Below are positions 1 through 6,888 of a stretch of 10,622 bases of DNA, in pieces (within the stretch, counting starts at the first letter, position 1; every line of letters starts with the position of its first letter). Source of the DNA: Oscillospiraceae bacterium (GTDB taxonomy: Bacteria; Bacillota; Clostridia; Oscillospirales; Ruminococcaceae); contig CAAGDT010000178.1 of NCBI GenBank assembly GCA_900768675.1, positions 1 through 10,622 of the forward strand. Reading direction: 5' to 3'. Below the pieces are notes generated by a model. It was given only the letters and a program-made list of their open reading frames with translations. It did not search any database and was not told the origin of the DNA. The position numbers and the translations under genes are program-made.

Positions 1-1
1 C

Positions 2-268
2 GTTTCAACCTGCGTATGCGTGATTATACCGAATTTAACTCATGAGCTAAGACCCTACGCTATTGTTGAGAATGTAGTTACCCACGAGGATTACAGAAAC
101 CGGGGACTTGCGTCTGCCTGCCTTAACAAAGCAAAGGAAATAGCGGTTTCGGAAAACTGCTACAAGCTTATGCTTATGACAGGCTCAAAAAGGTACGAAA
201 CCCTGCGTTTCTACGAGCGGGCGGGCTATAACAGGCAGGACAAAACAGGCTTTATTCAGTGGATTTGA
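2..268 (+). CDS. GNAT family N-acetyltransferase, 3' part only
   Basis: This is the C-terminal part of a GNAT acetyltransferase, a family that moves an acetyl group from acetyl-CoA to an amine. The frame is open to the window edge, so the gene begins upstream. The GTG at position 20 is unlikely to be the start, because it lies inside a beta strand just before the core. Visible are the strand IVENVVTHEDYRNRGLASA, with the R-N-R-G-L-A form of the acetyl-CoA pyrophosphate loop, and a later KRYETLRFYERAGY segment. The latter is the usual alpha4/beta strand near the C-terminus, where a conserved Tyr often acts as general acid. The substrate cannot be told. The stop lies 13 bases before smpB, so the two are probably co-transcribed. 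Confidence 0.9.
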   Translation, partial: VSTCVCVIIPNLTHELRPYAIVENVVTHEDYRNRGLASACLNKAKEIAVSENCYKLMLMTGSKRYETLRFYERAGYNRQDKTGFIQWI

Positions 269-281
269 AAAGGAAAAGAAA

Positions 282-743
282 ATGTCAGAAAACTTAAAGA
301 CAATCTCCGAAAACCGACAGGCACGGCACGAATATTTCATTATAGAAAGCCTTGAAGCAGGCATTGAGCTTACGGGCACCGAGGTAAAGTCAATCCGTCA
401 GGGCGGCGTTAACCTTAAGGATGCATGGATTGCGATTGAAAACGGCGAGGCTTACGTTAAGCAGATGCACATATCCCCCTACGAAAAGGGAAATATCTTC
501 AATAAAGACCCGCTGAGGGAGCGCCGCTTGCTTATGCACAAGCGGGAAATCCTCCGCCTTTTCGGGCAGGTAAAGCAGGGCGGACTTACCCTTATTCCTA
601 TCTCGATGTACTTCAAGGGCAGCAGAGTTAAGGTGCAAGTGGGTCTTTGCAAGGGTAAAAAGCTTCACGACAAGCGGGACAGCATAGCTGAACGGGACGC
701 AAAGCGCACAATCGACAGGGCTTTGAAGGAGAGAAACAGATGA
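282..743 (+). CDS. smpB: SsrA-binding protein SmpB
   Basis: SmpB binds tmRNA (ssrA) and brings it to stalled ribosomes for trans-translation. The 153 residues match the usual family length. Typical motifs are visible: the N-terminal NRQARHEYFIIESLEAGIEL, then GTEVKSIRQG near residues 32-41, a central QMHISPYEKGNIFN segment, the LTLIPISMYFKGSRVKVQVG strand, and the basic KGKKLHDKRDSIAERDAKR tail that enters the decoding centre. The ATG at 282 follows a purine-rich AAAAGGAAAAG ribosome binding site. The gene overlaps the next start by four bases (ATGA). The ssrA gene, often nearby in other genomes, is not in this window. Confidence 0.98.
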   Translation: MSENLKTISENRQARHEYFIIESLEAGIELTGTEVKSIRQGGVNLKDAWIAIENGEAYVKQMHISPYEKGNIFNKDPLRERRLLMHKREILRLFGQVKQGGLTLIPISMYFKGSRVKVQVGLCKGKKLHDKRDSIAERDAKRTIDRALKERNR

Positions 744-1414
744 AGCGCTTGGTTGCTCTTTTTTTGGGGGCAGTAGCTGCGCTTACCCTTACTTTCTGCG
801 CCTTCGGTGACTCTCCCGAAAATCTGCTTGCCGCTTACAATGAGGGCTGGACGGGCGGAACGCTTAGCTACAATCAGCAGCACGGGGTTATCTCCTTTAA
901 CGAAATGGGCAGCGCTTACGCTGAGTTTGAAACAAAGGGCGCTAAGGGCTTTTTCCTTTATTTCGATATGGGAAATTACAGCGGCAATGGCACGGGAAAG
1001 GCAGTTGCTGAAATTCTCGACAGCGAGGGCGGCGTAATCTCTACATTTGATACGGGAGAGGACTTGCAGGACGGAAGCTTTCGGCGGTATAGCCTCGGAA
1101 GCGACTCGGGTTATGCTGTTTTCCCGGAAAATGCGGCAAAAATACGGCTTACAATAAGCTACGAAAGCGGCGAAGCAAGCCCCTATTTCAGAAATTTCTA
1201 TCTTGGACTTGCAAGCGCAGGAAGCTTTGATGAAACGATTGAGGGCTTTAAGGTTTCGGGAGCGCTTAATCTTGTGCAGGTAAACGTAACCGAAAGTCAG
1301 CATATAACCCTTATAGTTTTCGTTTTCCTTGTGGCGCTGGCTATGTTCGGGGTACGCTTTGCAAGGGATAAAATTAAGGCAACAAGAAGTAATAAAAAGG
1401 AAAGATTGATATGA
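740..1414 (+). CDS. Membrane-anchored extracytoplasmic protein of unknown function
   Basis: I do not recognise a family. The 224-residue protein has an N-terminal signal sequence (MKRLVALFLGAVAALTLTF, then an AFG-like cleavage region around residues 21-23). An extracytoplasmic domain of about 160 residues follows, then one membrane segment at about 189-206 (LIVFVFLVALAMFGV), and a short basic tail rich in Lys/Arg that should face the cytoplasm. This gives a type I topology. The middle part is rich in Gly, Ser and aromatic residues and alternates polar and hydrophobic residues, as in a beta sandwich similar to carbohydrate-binding modules, but no motif proves that. The Cys at residue 20 is preceded by Phe and is not a good lipobox. 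It overlaps smpB and the next gene by ATGA, which suggests coupled translation. Confidence 0.85.
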   Translation: MKRLVALFLGAVAALTLTFCAFGDSPENLLAAYNEGWTGGTLSYNQQHGVISFNEMGSAYAEFETKGAKGFFLYFDMGNYSGNGTGKAVAEILDSEGGVISTFDTGEDLQDGSFRRYSLGSDSGYAVFPENAAKIRLTISYESGEASPYFRNFYLGLASAGSFDETIEGFKVSGALNLVQVNVTESQHITLIVFVFLVALAMFGVRFARDKIKATRSNKKERLI

Positions 1415-1623
1415 AAAAACCTTACATAATTGGATTGAAATTCGGCACTTGGAGAAATGAGCTCTGGTTTTCGGCAGAGGACGACAAGGAAACGGAAGAG
1501 AAATGGAACAAGGCGGTTGCAGAGCTTAATACAGTGGGCGAAAAATGCACCAACTCAAACGAGTTTCTCTCGGAAGCTGTTGATTACTTCGAGGAGCGGG
1601 GCTTTTCCCGTATTCAGCGGTAA
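1411..1623 (+). CDS. Small acidic protein of unknown function
   Basis: A 70-residue protein that I do not recognise. Its start overlaps the stop of the upstream membrane-protein gene (ATGA at 1411-1414), and its TAA stop shares one base with the ATG of the pseudouridine synthase (TAATG at 1621-1625). This tight packing on both sides is the main support for its being real. The N-terminal part (YIIGLKFGTWRNELWFSAED) looks like a beta hairpin. The remainder is Glu/Asp/Lys-rich and probably helical. There is no signal peptide or membrane segment. GGAAAGATTGAT immediately upstream supplies a ribosome binding site. Confidence 0.75.
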   Translation: MKKPYIIGLKFGTWRNELWFSAEDDKETEEKWNKAVAELNTVGEKCTNSNEFLSEAVDYFEERGFSRIQR

Positions 1624-2597
1624 TGCGGCAGCTATCTGTCAACAAAAACGCCTCGGGACAGCGTATAGACCGCTTTCTTACCAAGACCTACCCTGCCCTT
1701 TCACAGGGGTATATCTGCAAAATGATACGAAAAAAGGAAATCAAGGTAAACGGAAAGCGGACGGAAGCAAATTATAAGCTTTGCGAAAATGACGAGATAA
1801 CCCTCTTTATTCCGGAGGAGCTTTTCCTGAAAAAGCAGTCCGACGAGCGGGAATTTCTCAGCGTAAGCGGGAAGCTTAATATAATCTACGAGGACGAAAA
1901 TATTCTGCTTGCAGACAAGGAGCCGGGGCTTGTTGTACACGAGGACAACGACAACACCACAGATACTCTTATCAACCGCATAAAGCGGTATCTTTACGAT
2001 AAAGGCGAGTATAAGCCCGATGAAGAATACAGCTTCGCTCCTGCCCTTTGCAACCGGATAGACAGAAATACTGGGGGAATTGTTATTGCGGCAAAAAACG
2101 CAGAAAGCCTTCGTATTCTTAATCAGAAGATAAAGGACAGGGAGCTTACAAAGCTTTACCTCTGCGCTGTACATGGTGTGCCAAAGAAAAAAGAGGATAC
2201 CCTTACCGCCTACCTGCAAAAAAACGAAAAGGAAAATAAGGTTTATATCTCCGACAGGAAAACCCCCAAAAACCGCACTATTGTCACAAAATATCGGGTT
2301 TTGGAGGAAAATGACGGGGACAGCCTGCTTGAAGTTGACCTTATTACCGGGCGCACTCACCAGATACGGGCGCACATGGCTTATATCGGGCATTTTCTTT
2401 TAGGCGACGGGAAGTACGGCGTGAACAGGATAAATAAGGAAAAGGGCTATAAATATCAGGCTCTTTACAGCTACAAGCTGATTTTTAAATTCCGTACAGA
2501 CGGCGGAATCCTCTCCTATCTTGACGGGAGGGAGTTCACCGCTGAAAATATATGGTTTCTGGACATATTCAGAGAAAGGAAAGGCAATAAAAAATGA
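1623..2597 (+). CDS. RluA-family RNA pseudouridine synthase with S4 domain
   Basis: Isomerises uridine to pseudouridine in rRNA, in the RluC/RluD group. Of the 324 residues, about 1-65 form an S4 RNA-binding domain (RIDRFLTKTYPALSQGYICK and the KEIKVNGKRTEANYKL loop). The catalytic domain follows. NRIDRNTGG at 144-152 contains the catalytic aspartate, Asp147; most relatives have HRLDxxTSG, so His-to-Asn is a mild variation. GRTHQIRAHM at 243-252 and LLGDGKYG at 259-266 are family signatures. The exact rRNA site cannot be inferred, so I give no gene symbol. The start overlaps the stop of the upstream small gene (TAATG) and its end overlaps apgM (ATGA), so it is part of the same operon. Confidence 0.96.
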   Translation: MRQLSVNKNASGQRIDRFLTKTYPALSQGYICKMIRKKEIKVNGKRTEANYKLCENDEITLFIPEELFLKKQSDEREFLSVSGKLNIIYEDENILLADKEPGLVVHEDNDNTTDTLINRIKRYLYDKGEYKPDEEYSFAPALCNRIDRNTGGIVIAAKNAESLRILNQKIKDRELTKLYLCAVHGVPKKKEDTLTAYLQKNEKENKVYISDRKTPKNRTIVTKYRVLEENDGDSLLEVDLITGRTHQIRAHMAYIGHFLLGDGKYGVNRINKEKGYKYQALYSYKLIFKFRTDGGILSYLDGREFTAENIWFLDIFRERKGNKK

Positions 2598-3799
2598 AAT
2601 ACTTAGTTTTGCTCTGCGACGGTATGGCAGACCTTAAGAGAGAGGATTTAGGCGGTTCAACCCCTATGGGAAAAGCGGACAAGCCTAATATGGACAAGTT
2701 AGCTAAGACCGCTGAAATCGGACTTGTAAAGACCGTTACCGACGGTATAAAGCCGGGAAGCGACGTTGCAAACCTGTCGGTACTTGGCTACGACCCCGCA
2801 ATCTACTACTCGGGACGTTCTCCCCTTGAGGCGGGAAGCATTGGTATTGATATGAAGCCCACGGACGTTTCCTTCAGAGCCAACCTTGTTACACTCTCCG
2901 ACGAGCCTGTTTACGAGGACAAGACAATTTTAGACTACTGTGCAGACGATATTTCCACCGAGGAAGCGGCTGAGCTTATCGCTTTTCTTAAGGAAAAGCT
3001 TGACACCGAGGAATTTCACTACTACAGCGGCGTAAGCTATCGCCACTGCCTTATCTGGAGCAACGGCACGCTTGATGTCGGCACTCTTACTCCTCCTCAC
3101 GACATTACCGGCAAGCCCATAAAGAACTACTTAGGCTTTAACGAAAAGAGCGCTCCCCTGCTCCAGATGATGAAGCGCTCCTACGACCTGCTTAAGGACC
3201 ACCCCATTAACAAGGAGAGAATTGAAAGGGGACTTCGTCCTGCAAACAGCCTTTGGTTCTGGGGCGAGGGAGTTCGGAAGAATCTTACTCCCTTTACCGA
3301 AAAGTACGGAAAGACCGGGGCTATGATCAGTGCGGTTGACCTTTTAAAGGGCATTGGCAAGTTTACGGGAATGGACGTTATAAACGTTCCCGGCGCTACG
3401 GGCTATATCGACACCAACTTCAGCGGAAAGGCTGAGGCGGCTATTAAGGCGCTTAAGGAAGGCAAGGACTTCGTTTATATCCATGTTGAAGCCCCCGACG
3501 AATGTGGACACCGTTTCGAGGTAAGCAACAAGGTGCGCTCAATTGAGCTTATCGACAAGCTTATTTTAGGTCCTGTACTTGAAGCCTTCAAGAATACCGA
3601 CCTTAAGGTGCTTATCTGCCCCGACCACCCCACTCCCTTAGAGCTTCGTACACATACAAATGCGCCTGTTCCATACCTTATTTATGACAGCACTGCGGCT
3701 AAGGCGGGCTGCGACAAATTCACGGAGGAAGAGGCGGCTAAGACGGGTAAGTATATTGAACAGGGATATACGCTTATGGCGCATTTTTTGAATGACTGA
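2594..3799 (+). CDS. apgM: 2,3-bisphosphoglycerate-independent phosphoglycerate mutase, archaeal type
   Basis: Interconverts 3- and 2-phosphoglycerate in glycolysis and gluconeogenesis without the 2,3-bisphosphoglycerate cofactor. At 401 residues it fits the short ApgM type of the alkaline phosphatase superfamily rather than the roughly 510-residue GpmI. Metal- and phosphate-site motifs are visible: LVLLCDGMAD at 4-13 (Asp9), GSDVANLSVLGYDP at 55-68 with the nucleophile Ser56, HVEAPDECGH at 297-306 (Asp302, His306), CPDH at 342-345 (Asp344, His345) and THTNAPVP with His354. The start overlaps the rluA-type stop by four bases, with AAAGGCAATAAAA upstream as the binding site. It is the last gene of the operon, followed at once by a terminator palindrome. 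Whether the cell also has gpmI or gpmA cannot be seen here. Confidence 0.97.
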   Translation: MKYLVLLCDGMADLKREDLGGSTPMGKADKPNMDKLAKTAEIGLVKTVTDGIKPGSDVANLSVLGYDPAIYYSGRSPLEAGSIGIDMKPTDVSFRANLVTLSDEPVYEDKTILDYCADDISTEEAAELIAFLKEKLDTEEFHYYSGVSYRHCLIWSNGTLDVGTLTPPHDITGKPIKNYLGFNEKSAPLLQMMKRSYDLLKDHPINKERIERGLRPANSLWFWGEGVRKNLTPFTEKYGKTGAMISAVDLLKGIGKFTGMDVINVPGATGYIDTNFSGKAEAAIKALKEGKDFVYIHVEAPDECGHRFEVSNKVRSIELIDKLILGPVLEAFKNTDLKVLICPDHPTPLELRTHTNAPVPYLIYDSTAAKAGCDKFTEEEAAKTGKYIEQGYTLMAHFLND

Positions 3800-3809
3800 T
3801 AAAATAGCG

Positions 3810-3840
3810 AGCCTGAGAACTTAAGTTCTCAGGCTTTGCT
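3810..3840 (+). terminator. Terminator after apgM, probably serving both strands
   Basis: Positions 3810-3835 are a perfect 26-nt palindrome (13 + 13, AGCCTGAGAACTT and its complement) starting 10 bases after the apgM stop. The tail TTTGCTTT is only moderately T-rich. The minus-strand GNAT gene ends at 3841, directly against it. On that strand the tail is CGCTATTTTAT, so the element probably ends both converging transcripts. Confidence 0.85.
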
Positions 3841-4296
3841 TTATATCAGGGATAAATTAGAGTTTGTATATTTACTCCATGTCATAACAAACTCCTTCTC
3901 TTTAGTACTTTCATCAATATTTTCAGATTGAATAATAAACCGTTCCCTTTTGTAAAAAGATATTGCACGCGTGTTCTTTTGATAAACACTCAGACTAATA
4001 GTTGATTTGATTTCTTTCACATAATTCAATAATTGTTTTCCGACACCTCTTGACTGAATAACATTTCTTACAAAAATTCCCTCAATATAATTATCCGTTA
4101 ATCCGATAAAACCATCTATTTGTTTGGTATCATCATTTTCATACACATATATTTCTGCCTGCGGCAACATATCTTTTACCATTGCGTAATTATCTGTCCA
4201 GTACTCTTCCGGTATGAAGTTATGTGCCACAATGTTTGTTTCCAGCCATATTTTCATAACGATATTCAAATCATTTTTTATGAATTTTCTTATCAC
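3841..4296 (-). CDS. GNAT family N-acetyltransferase (YjaB/YiaC-like)
   Basis: An acetyl-CoA-dependent acetyltransferase of 151 residues. IWLETNIVAHNFIPEEYW at 16-33 and the VYQKNTRAISFYKRERF stretch at 104-120 resemble the small YjaB/YiaC-type GNAT group. The acetyl-CoA loop is QSRGVGKQLL at 81-90. The substrate is unknown; relatives act on small amines or protein lysines. The start is GTG at 4296, preceded by AGGTGAT. No in-frame ATG fits the motif spacing better. The gene is clearly more AT-rich than the operon it faces, a sign of different ancestry. It has its own strong promoter (4335-4363) fused to the terminator of the upstream AraC gene, so it is probably expressed alone. Confidence 0.92.
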   Translation of the reverse strand: MIRKFIKNDLNIVMKIWLETNIVAHNFIPEEYWTDNYAMVKDMLPQAEIYVYENDDTKQIDGFIGLTDNYIEGIFVRNVIQSRGVGKQLLNYVKEIKSTISLSVYQKNTRAISFYKRERFIIQSENIDESTKEKEFVMTWSKYTNSNLSLI

Positions 4297-4334
4297 AATA
4301 TCACCTATGCAAACTCAGATATATCATCATATCA

Positions 4335-4363
4335 AGTATATCATCAAACCCCACAAAAGTCAA
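4335..4363 (-). promoter_or_regulatory. Promoter of the 3841-4296 GNAT gene
   Basis: On the minus strand this reads TTGACT (4363-4358), a 17-nt spacer, then TATACT (4340-4335), close to the sigma-A consensus. Transcription should begin near 4328, leaving a leader of about 30 nt before the GTG start. The first two bases of the -35 box are also the last two bases of the hairpin stem at 4362-4390. Confidence 0.88.
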
Positions 4364-4390
4364 CGCCGCCTGCGGCACGCAGGCGGCGTT
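4362..4390 (-). terminator. Terminator of the AraC/GyrI-like gene
   Basis: A perfect 13-bp stem (4362-4374 with 4378-4390, GC-rich core GCCGCCTGCG) has a three-base loop and lies 10 bases past the stop at 4401. The minus-strand tail is GACTTTTG, so the U-run is short and merges with the next promoter. Confidence 0.85.
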
Positions 4391-4400
4391 ATCACTATTC

Positions 4401-5237
4401 TTATAATTTCTCAACAGGCACCCAGATTTCGCAGTACATATCCTCCGGTTCGCCCCCATCACACCCGAAATAAGCCTCCACATTGTAGTTACCGCCAAGC
4501 TTGTACTCCTTGCAGTTGGGCAGCCACTCGTTCCAGATTTTCGTGTTTACGTCCTGTAAAGTCTTCAGCTTGCAGTGGAAAACCGCCCATGTTCCTGCGG
4601 GGATAACTCTTGTAGAATAGCCCTCGGGAATCTCTTTCATGGGGTTATAAACGTCTGCAATAAGATAGTCGAAATTCTTTCCGTCGCCGTCAAGGCAGAC
4701 TCCGAACATTCCGCAGACCTTCTTGTTCTCGCCGCTTGCCATGTGCTCCTCCCAGAACTTCGGTATCTCCTGGTAGGAAGTGTCGGCGCTGAAGCTTTTC
4801 GACCTGCCCATCACCGTAAATTCCGCTTTTTCAACAATTCTGTACTCTGTCATAGTACCGCCCTCCAATGTCAGTTTGATTCTTAGCGGAGCGAAGGAAC
4901 GAAGCCTTGCTCCTTTTTCTTTTGCGGCAGAAGGCGAAACTCCGTGAAATTTTGTGAAGGCGCGGGCAAAGCTGTCTGCTGAGTCGTAGCCGTACTTAAC
5001 CGCAAGGTCGATTATCCTTACAGAACTGTCTGCCGAAAGCTCCTGCGCAGCTAATGTAAGCCTGCGGCAGCGTATGTACTCGCCCACGGTTACGCCGCAT
5101 AAAGCGCTGAAAATACGCTGGAAGTGAAAGGTGGAAACGTAAGCTTTCGCCGCAATTTCACCAATCTCCAAGTCCTCCGTAAGGTTTTCCTCGATATAAT
5201 CAAGCGCTTCTGCTATACCCTCTGCCCAGCCTTTCAT
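4401..5237 (-). CDS. AraC-family regulator with C-terminal GyrI-like effector domain
   Basis: A transcription regulator of 278 residues. The N-terminal half (about 6-105) carries the two helix-turn-helix motifs of the AraC family: LEIGEIAAKAYVSTFHFQRI and VRIIDLAVKYGYDSADSFAR, followed by FTKFHGVSPSAA. After a linker, about 128-278 form a GyrI-like small-molecule binding domain that begins YRIVEKAEFTVMGRSK and ends with CEIWVPVEKL, as in Rob- and BltR-type sensors of hydrophobic compounds or drugs. I chose the ATG at 5237 over the adjacent GTG at 5240 because AAAGGAAA lies eight bases before it. It has its own extended -10 promoter. The neighbouring GNAT genes are possible but unproven targets. 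Confidence 0.93.
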   Translation of the reverse strand: MKGWAEGIAEALDYIEENLTEDLEIGEIAAKAYVSTFHFQRIFSALCGVTVGEYIRCRRLTLAAQELSADSSVRIIDLAVKYGYDSADSFARAFTKFHGVSPSAAKEKGARLRSFAPLRIKLTLEGGTMTEYRIVEKAEFTVMGRSKSFSADTSYQEIPKFWEEHMASGENKKVCGMFGVCLDGDGKNFDYLIADVYNPMKEIPEGYSTRVIPAGTWAVFHCKLKTLQDVNTKIWNEWLPNCKEYKLGGNYNVEAYFGCDGGEPEDMYCEIWVPVEKL

Positions 5238-5270
5238 CACTCAATTTCCTTTCTCTTCTGCTGTAACTGC

Positions 5271-5279
5271 ATTATAACA
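5271..5279 (-). promoter_or_regulatory. Extended -10 promoter of the AraC/GyrI-like gene
   Basis: The minus strand reads TGTTATAAT, a full TATAAT with the TGn extension, about 35 bases before the chosen ATG. No good -35 box sits 17 bases upstream, which is usual for extended -10 promoters. The intergenic stretch 5280-5362 shows no clear terminator for the GNAT gene upstream, so some readthrough into this gene is possible. Confidence 0.7.
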
Positions 5280-5362
5280 CGAAATCCGAAGCCCCGCACG
5301 ACTTTTTGTGCTTTGCTTTGCGGTTTTGGGGCAGTAGGTTTATTGGACGGATAAATCAGAAT

Positions 5363-5890
5363 TCAACGCAGTTTCTTTGAAAGGTAAAGAACAAGGTCAT
5401 CATCATTAGTATAAACTGTATCATAGGGAGTACATATTTTATCCTTATACCATACTCCGGAACCATCGGGAATATAGCCTCTTTTAACATACATTCTTTG
5501 TGCACTCCCATACCCATTATGCAAGCCAACTCCCAAATACACTGTATCAGCATATTCAGAAGCTGTTTTTTCTGCCGTATCCATTAAAATACTGCCAATG
5601 CCATTTTTTCGATACTTTTCTAAAACTGCAAAATCAATAATTTCAGGATACCCTTGATTTCCAAAAGCTCCCCATTCCGAATCAGGATATATGTTTATGT
5701 ATCCTGCGGGAATCCCATAGTATTCAGCAACTAAAGAGATACATTTTCCATTTTTTACGTCATTAAGCCGCATTTCAAATTTATCTATGGTTGAATCCCA
5801 ACCTTGTTTTCTTTCCTCAATCGTAAAATGCTGACCGTCTGAAGATTTCATATCTCTTATAACAATTTCTTCACTATTAAAGTAAATCAT
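5363..5890 (-). CDS. GNAT family N-acetyltransferase
   Basis: An acetyl-CoA-dependent acetyltransferase of 175 residues. IDFAVLEKYRKNGIGSILMD at 85-104 gives beta4 and the acetyl-CoA loop (R-K-N-G-I-G). The segment GYGSAQRMYVKRGYIPDG at about 126-143 is the following helix and strand with the usual Tyr. The N-terminal strand IVIRDMKSSDG is typical of the RimI-like fold. The C-terminus DDDLVLYLSKKL resembles that of streptothricin-type and related GNATs, but the substrate is unknown. The ATG at 5890 follows AAAAGGTGAAAGT. Codon use is AT-rich, like the GNAT gene at 3841-4296 and unlike the AraC and LysR genes around it. Confidence 0.93.
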   Translation of the reverse strand: MIYFNSEEIVIRDMKSSDGQHFTIEERKQGWDSTIDKFEMRLNDVKNGKCISLVAEYYGIPAGYINIYPDSEWGAFGNQGYPEIIDFAVLEKYRKNGIGSILMDTAEKTASEYADTVYLGVGLHNGYGSAQRMYVKRGYIPDGSGVWYKDKICTPYDTVYTNDDDLVLYLSKKLR

Positions 5891-5930
5891 ACTTTCACCT
5901 TTTCAAAAAATTCGGTTTCCAATCAAGTCA

Positions 5931-5959
5931 AGTATATCATCAAAACCCCCAAAAGTCAA
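5931..5959 (-). promoter_or_regulatory. Promoter of the 5363-5890 GNAT gene
   Basis: The minus strand reads TTGACT (5959-5954), a 17-nt spacer and TATACT (5936-5931), identical in both boxes and in spacing to the promoter at 4335-4363. The leader before the ATG would be about 35 nt. The -35 box again begins inside the last two bases of a terminator stem. Confidence 0.88.
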
Positions 5960-5992
5960 CGCCGCTTACGGTACAAATCCGCAGGCGGCGTT
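5958..5992 (-). terminator. Terminator of the AraC/cupin gene
   Basis: AACGCCGC (5958-5965) pairs with GCGGCGTT (5985-5992). The stem can continue inward to CGG/CCG with one mismatch and one G-T pair, leaving a seven-base loop. It lies about 60 bases past the stop at 6055. The tail is the same GACTTTTG seen at copy A. Confidence 0.8.
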
Positions 5993-6054
5993 ATTTATGC
6001 AGTTTAGCCTTTTCGCAAGCACTGTTCATATATAAACAAAACGTGAATATTTCT

Positions 6055-6888
6055 TTATATATTCTCGCCCCCGCCCATTCTCCTGTACCTGTCGGGAGTT
6101 GTGCCGTAGGTGCGGCGGAAGGATTCGATAAAGGACTTGACATTGGCAAAGCCGCATTTCTCCGCTATTCCGGACACAAGCTCGTTGCTGCCGCAGAGAA
6201 GCCCGTAAGCGTTGTACAGCCTTATGCCCGTAAGATAGTCACGGAAGGTCTGACCCGTGATTTTGCGGAACTGCCTTGAAAAATATGTTGGAGACATACC
6301 CACCGCAGAGGAAATCTCCTCTAAAGTTATCTCACGGCGGTAATTTTCCTCGATATACGCCATGGCACGGCGTATGGGAGCAAGCTCTGCTGTTCCTGCA
6401 TACAAGCTGTTATGAACAAGGCAATCTTTCAGCAGAATCCCCGCAATTTTTCTTACAAGAATATCCAGCTCTAAGCGGTAAAAATCCTTTTTCGCCGTTT
6501 CTACCTCACCACATTCCACCAAAAGGGCGCAGATTTCCCGCTTAGCAGTCTGCCTGCCCCTAAAATCAAAGGAACAGCAGTCTATCTCGGGGCAGTATTC
6601 CTTCAGCATACGGTAGGACAGCATAAGGGTTACAGAGCGCATTTCCTGCTCGCTGTCGGCGTCGGTTTCGTGCAGCTCGCCGCTGTTTATGAACAGAAAG
6701 TCGCCCTGTTCAACCCTGACCCGCTTACCGCCAACTACTGCATTAACAGCTCCGCTTAAAACGTAGTCAAGCTCTATGTCCTCGTGCCAGTGGAGGGGAT
6801 AATGACAGGTGCCGATGCCCGTATTCCGGACGTATATTTTCGAGGAAAAGGAGGATGCGCCGCCCGTATTTTCGTAGTAGTACCTCAT
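6055..6888 (-). CDS. AraC-family regulator with N-terminal cupin domain
   Basis: A regulator of 277 residues. The N-terminal half is a cupin-type ligand-binding domain with CHYPLHWHEDIELDYVLSG at 28-46 and the RVEQGDFLFINSGELHE strand pair at about 58-74. These are typical of AraC regulators that sense sugars or similar small molecules. The C-terminal AraC DNA-binding domain covers about 175-272: two helix-turn-helix motifs (ITLEEISSAVGMSPTYFSRQ and VSGIAEKCGFANVKSFIESF) and the closing RRTYGTTPDRYRR. Its ATG overlaps the TGA of the LysR gene (ATGA at 6888-6885), so the two regulators are translated from one message. No enzyme or transporter gene follows directly. The operon diverging beyond the LysR gene is a plausible target. 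Confidence 0.94.
   Translation of the reverse strand: MRYYYENTGGASSFSSKIYVRNTGIGTCHYPLHWHEDIELDYVLSGAVNAVVGGKRVRVEQGDFLFINSGELHETDADSEQEMRSVTLMLSYRMLKEYCPEIDCCSFDFRGRQTAKREICALLVECGEVETAKKDFYRLELDILVRKIAGILLKDCLVHNSLYAGTAELAPIRRAMAYIEENYRREITLEEISSAVGMSPTYFSRQFRKITGQTFRDYLTGIRLYNAYGLLCGSNELVSGIAEKCGFANVKSFIESFRRTYGTTPDRYRRMGGGENI

Larger units (their letters stand above)
4332..4392. repeat. Composite terminator-promoter repeat, copy A
   Basis: This stretch matches 5928-5994 closely and in the same orientation. The shared part runs from TCAAGTATATCATCAAA through AAAAGTCAACGCCGC and then the right hairpin arm GCAGGCGGCGTTAT. The copies differ by a few bases in the C-rich spacer and in the hairpin loop. 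Both lie upstream of an AT-rich GNAT gene and downstream of an AraC-family gene on the minus strand. Confidence 0.9.
5928..5994. repeat. Composite terminator-promoter repeat, copy B
   Basis: Direct repeat of 4332-4392, about 1.6 kb away. Promoter, spacer length and hairpin base are conserved; the hairpin loop is longer here (TTACGGTACAAATCCGCAG between the outer arms). Recombination between the copies would delete the AraC/GyrI-like gene and the GNAT gene at 5363-5890 as one unit. Confidence 0.9.

Noticed and set aside
20..268. Complete small protein starting at GTG 20
   Set aside because: The frame stays open to the window edge and the motifs are those of the C-terminal half of a GNAT domain, so it is a truncated view of a longer gene.
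665..1303. Long minus-strand frame opposite smpB and the membrane-protein gene
   Set aside because: It is antisense to two well-supported overlapping genes, and its translation shows no domain. It is explained by the codon bias of the plus-strand genes.
1701..2393. Long minus-strand frame inside the pseudouridine synthase gene
   Set aside because: It lies wholly antisense to a gene with intact catalytic motifs and has no start signal of its own.
3810..3835. Regulatory operator palindrome
   Set aside because: It lies between the 3' ends of converging genes, where a terminator is the simpler reading.
4332..5994. Insertion sequence or composite transposon bounded by the two repeat copies
   Set aside because: No transposase lies between them, the copies have no terminal inverted repeats, and each is explained functionally as terminator plus promoter.
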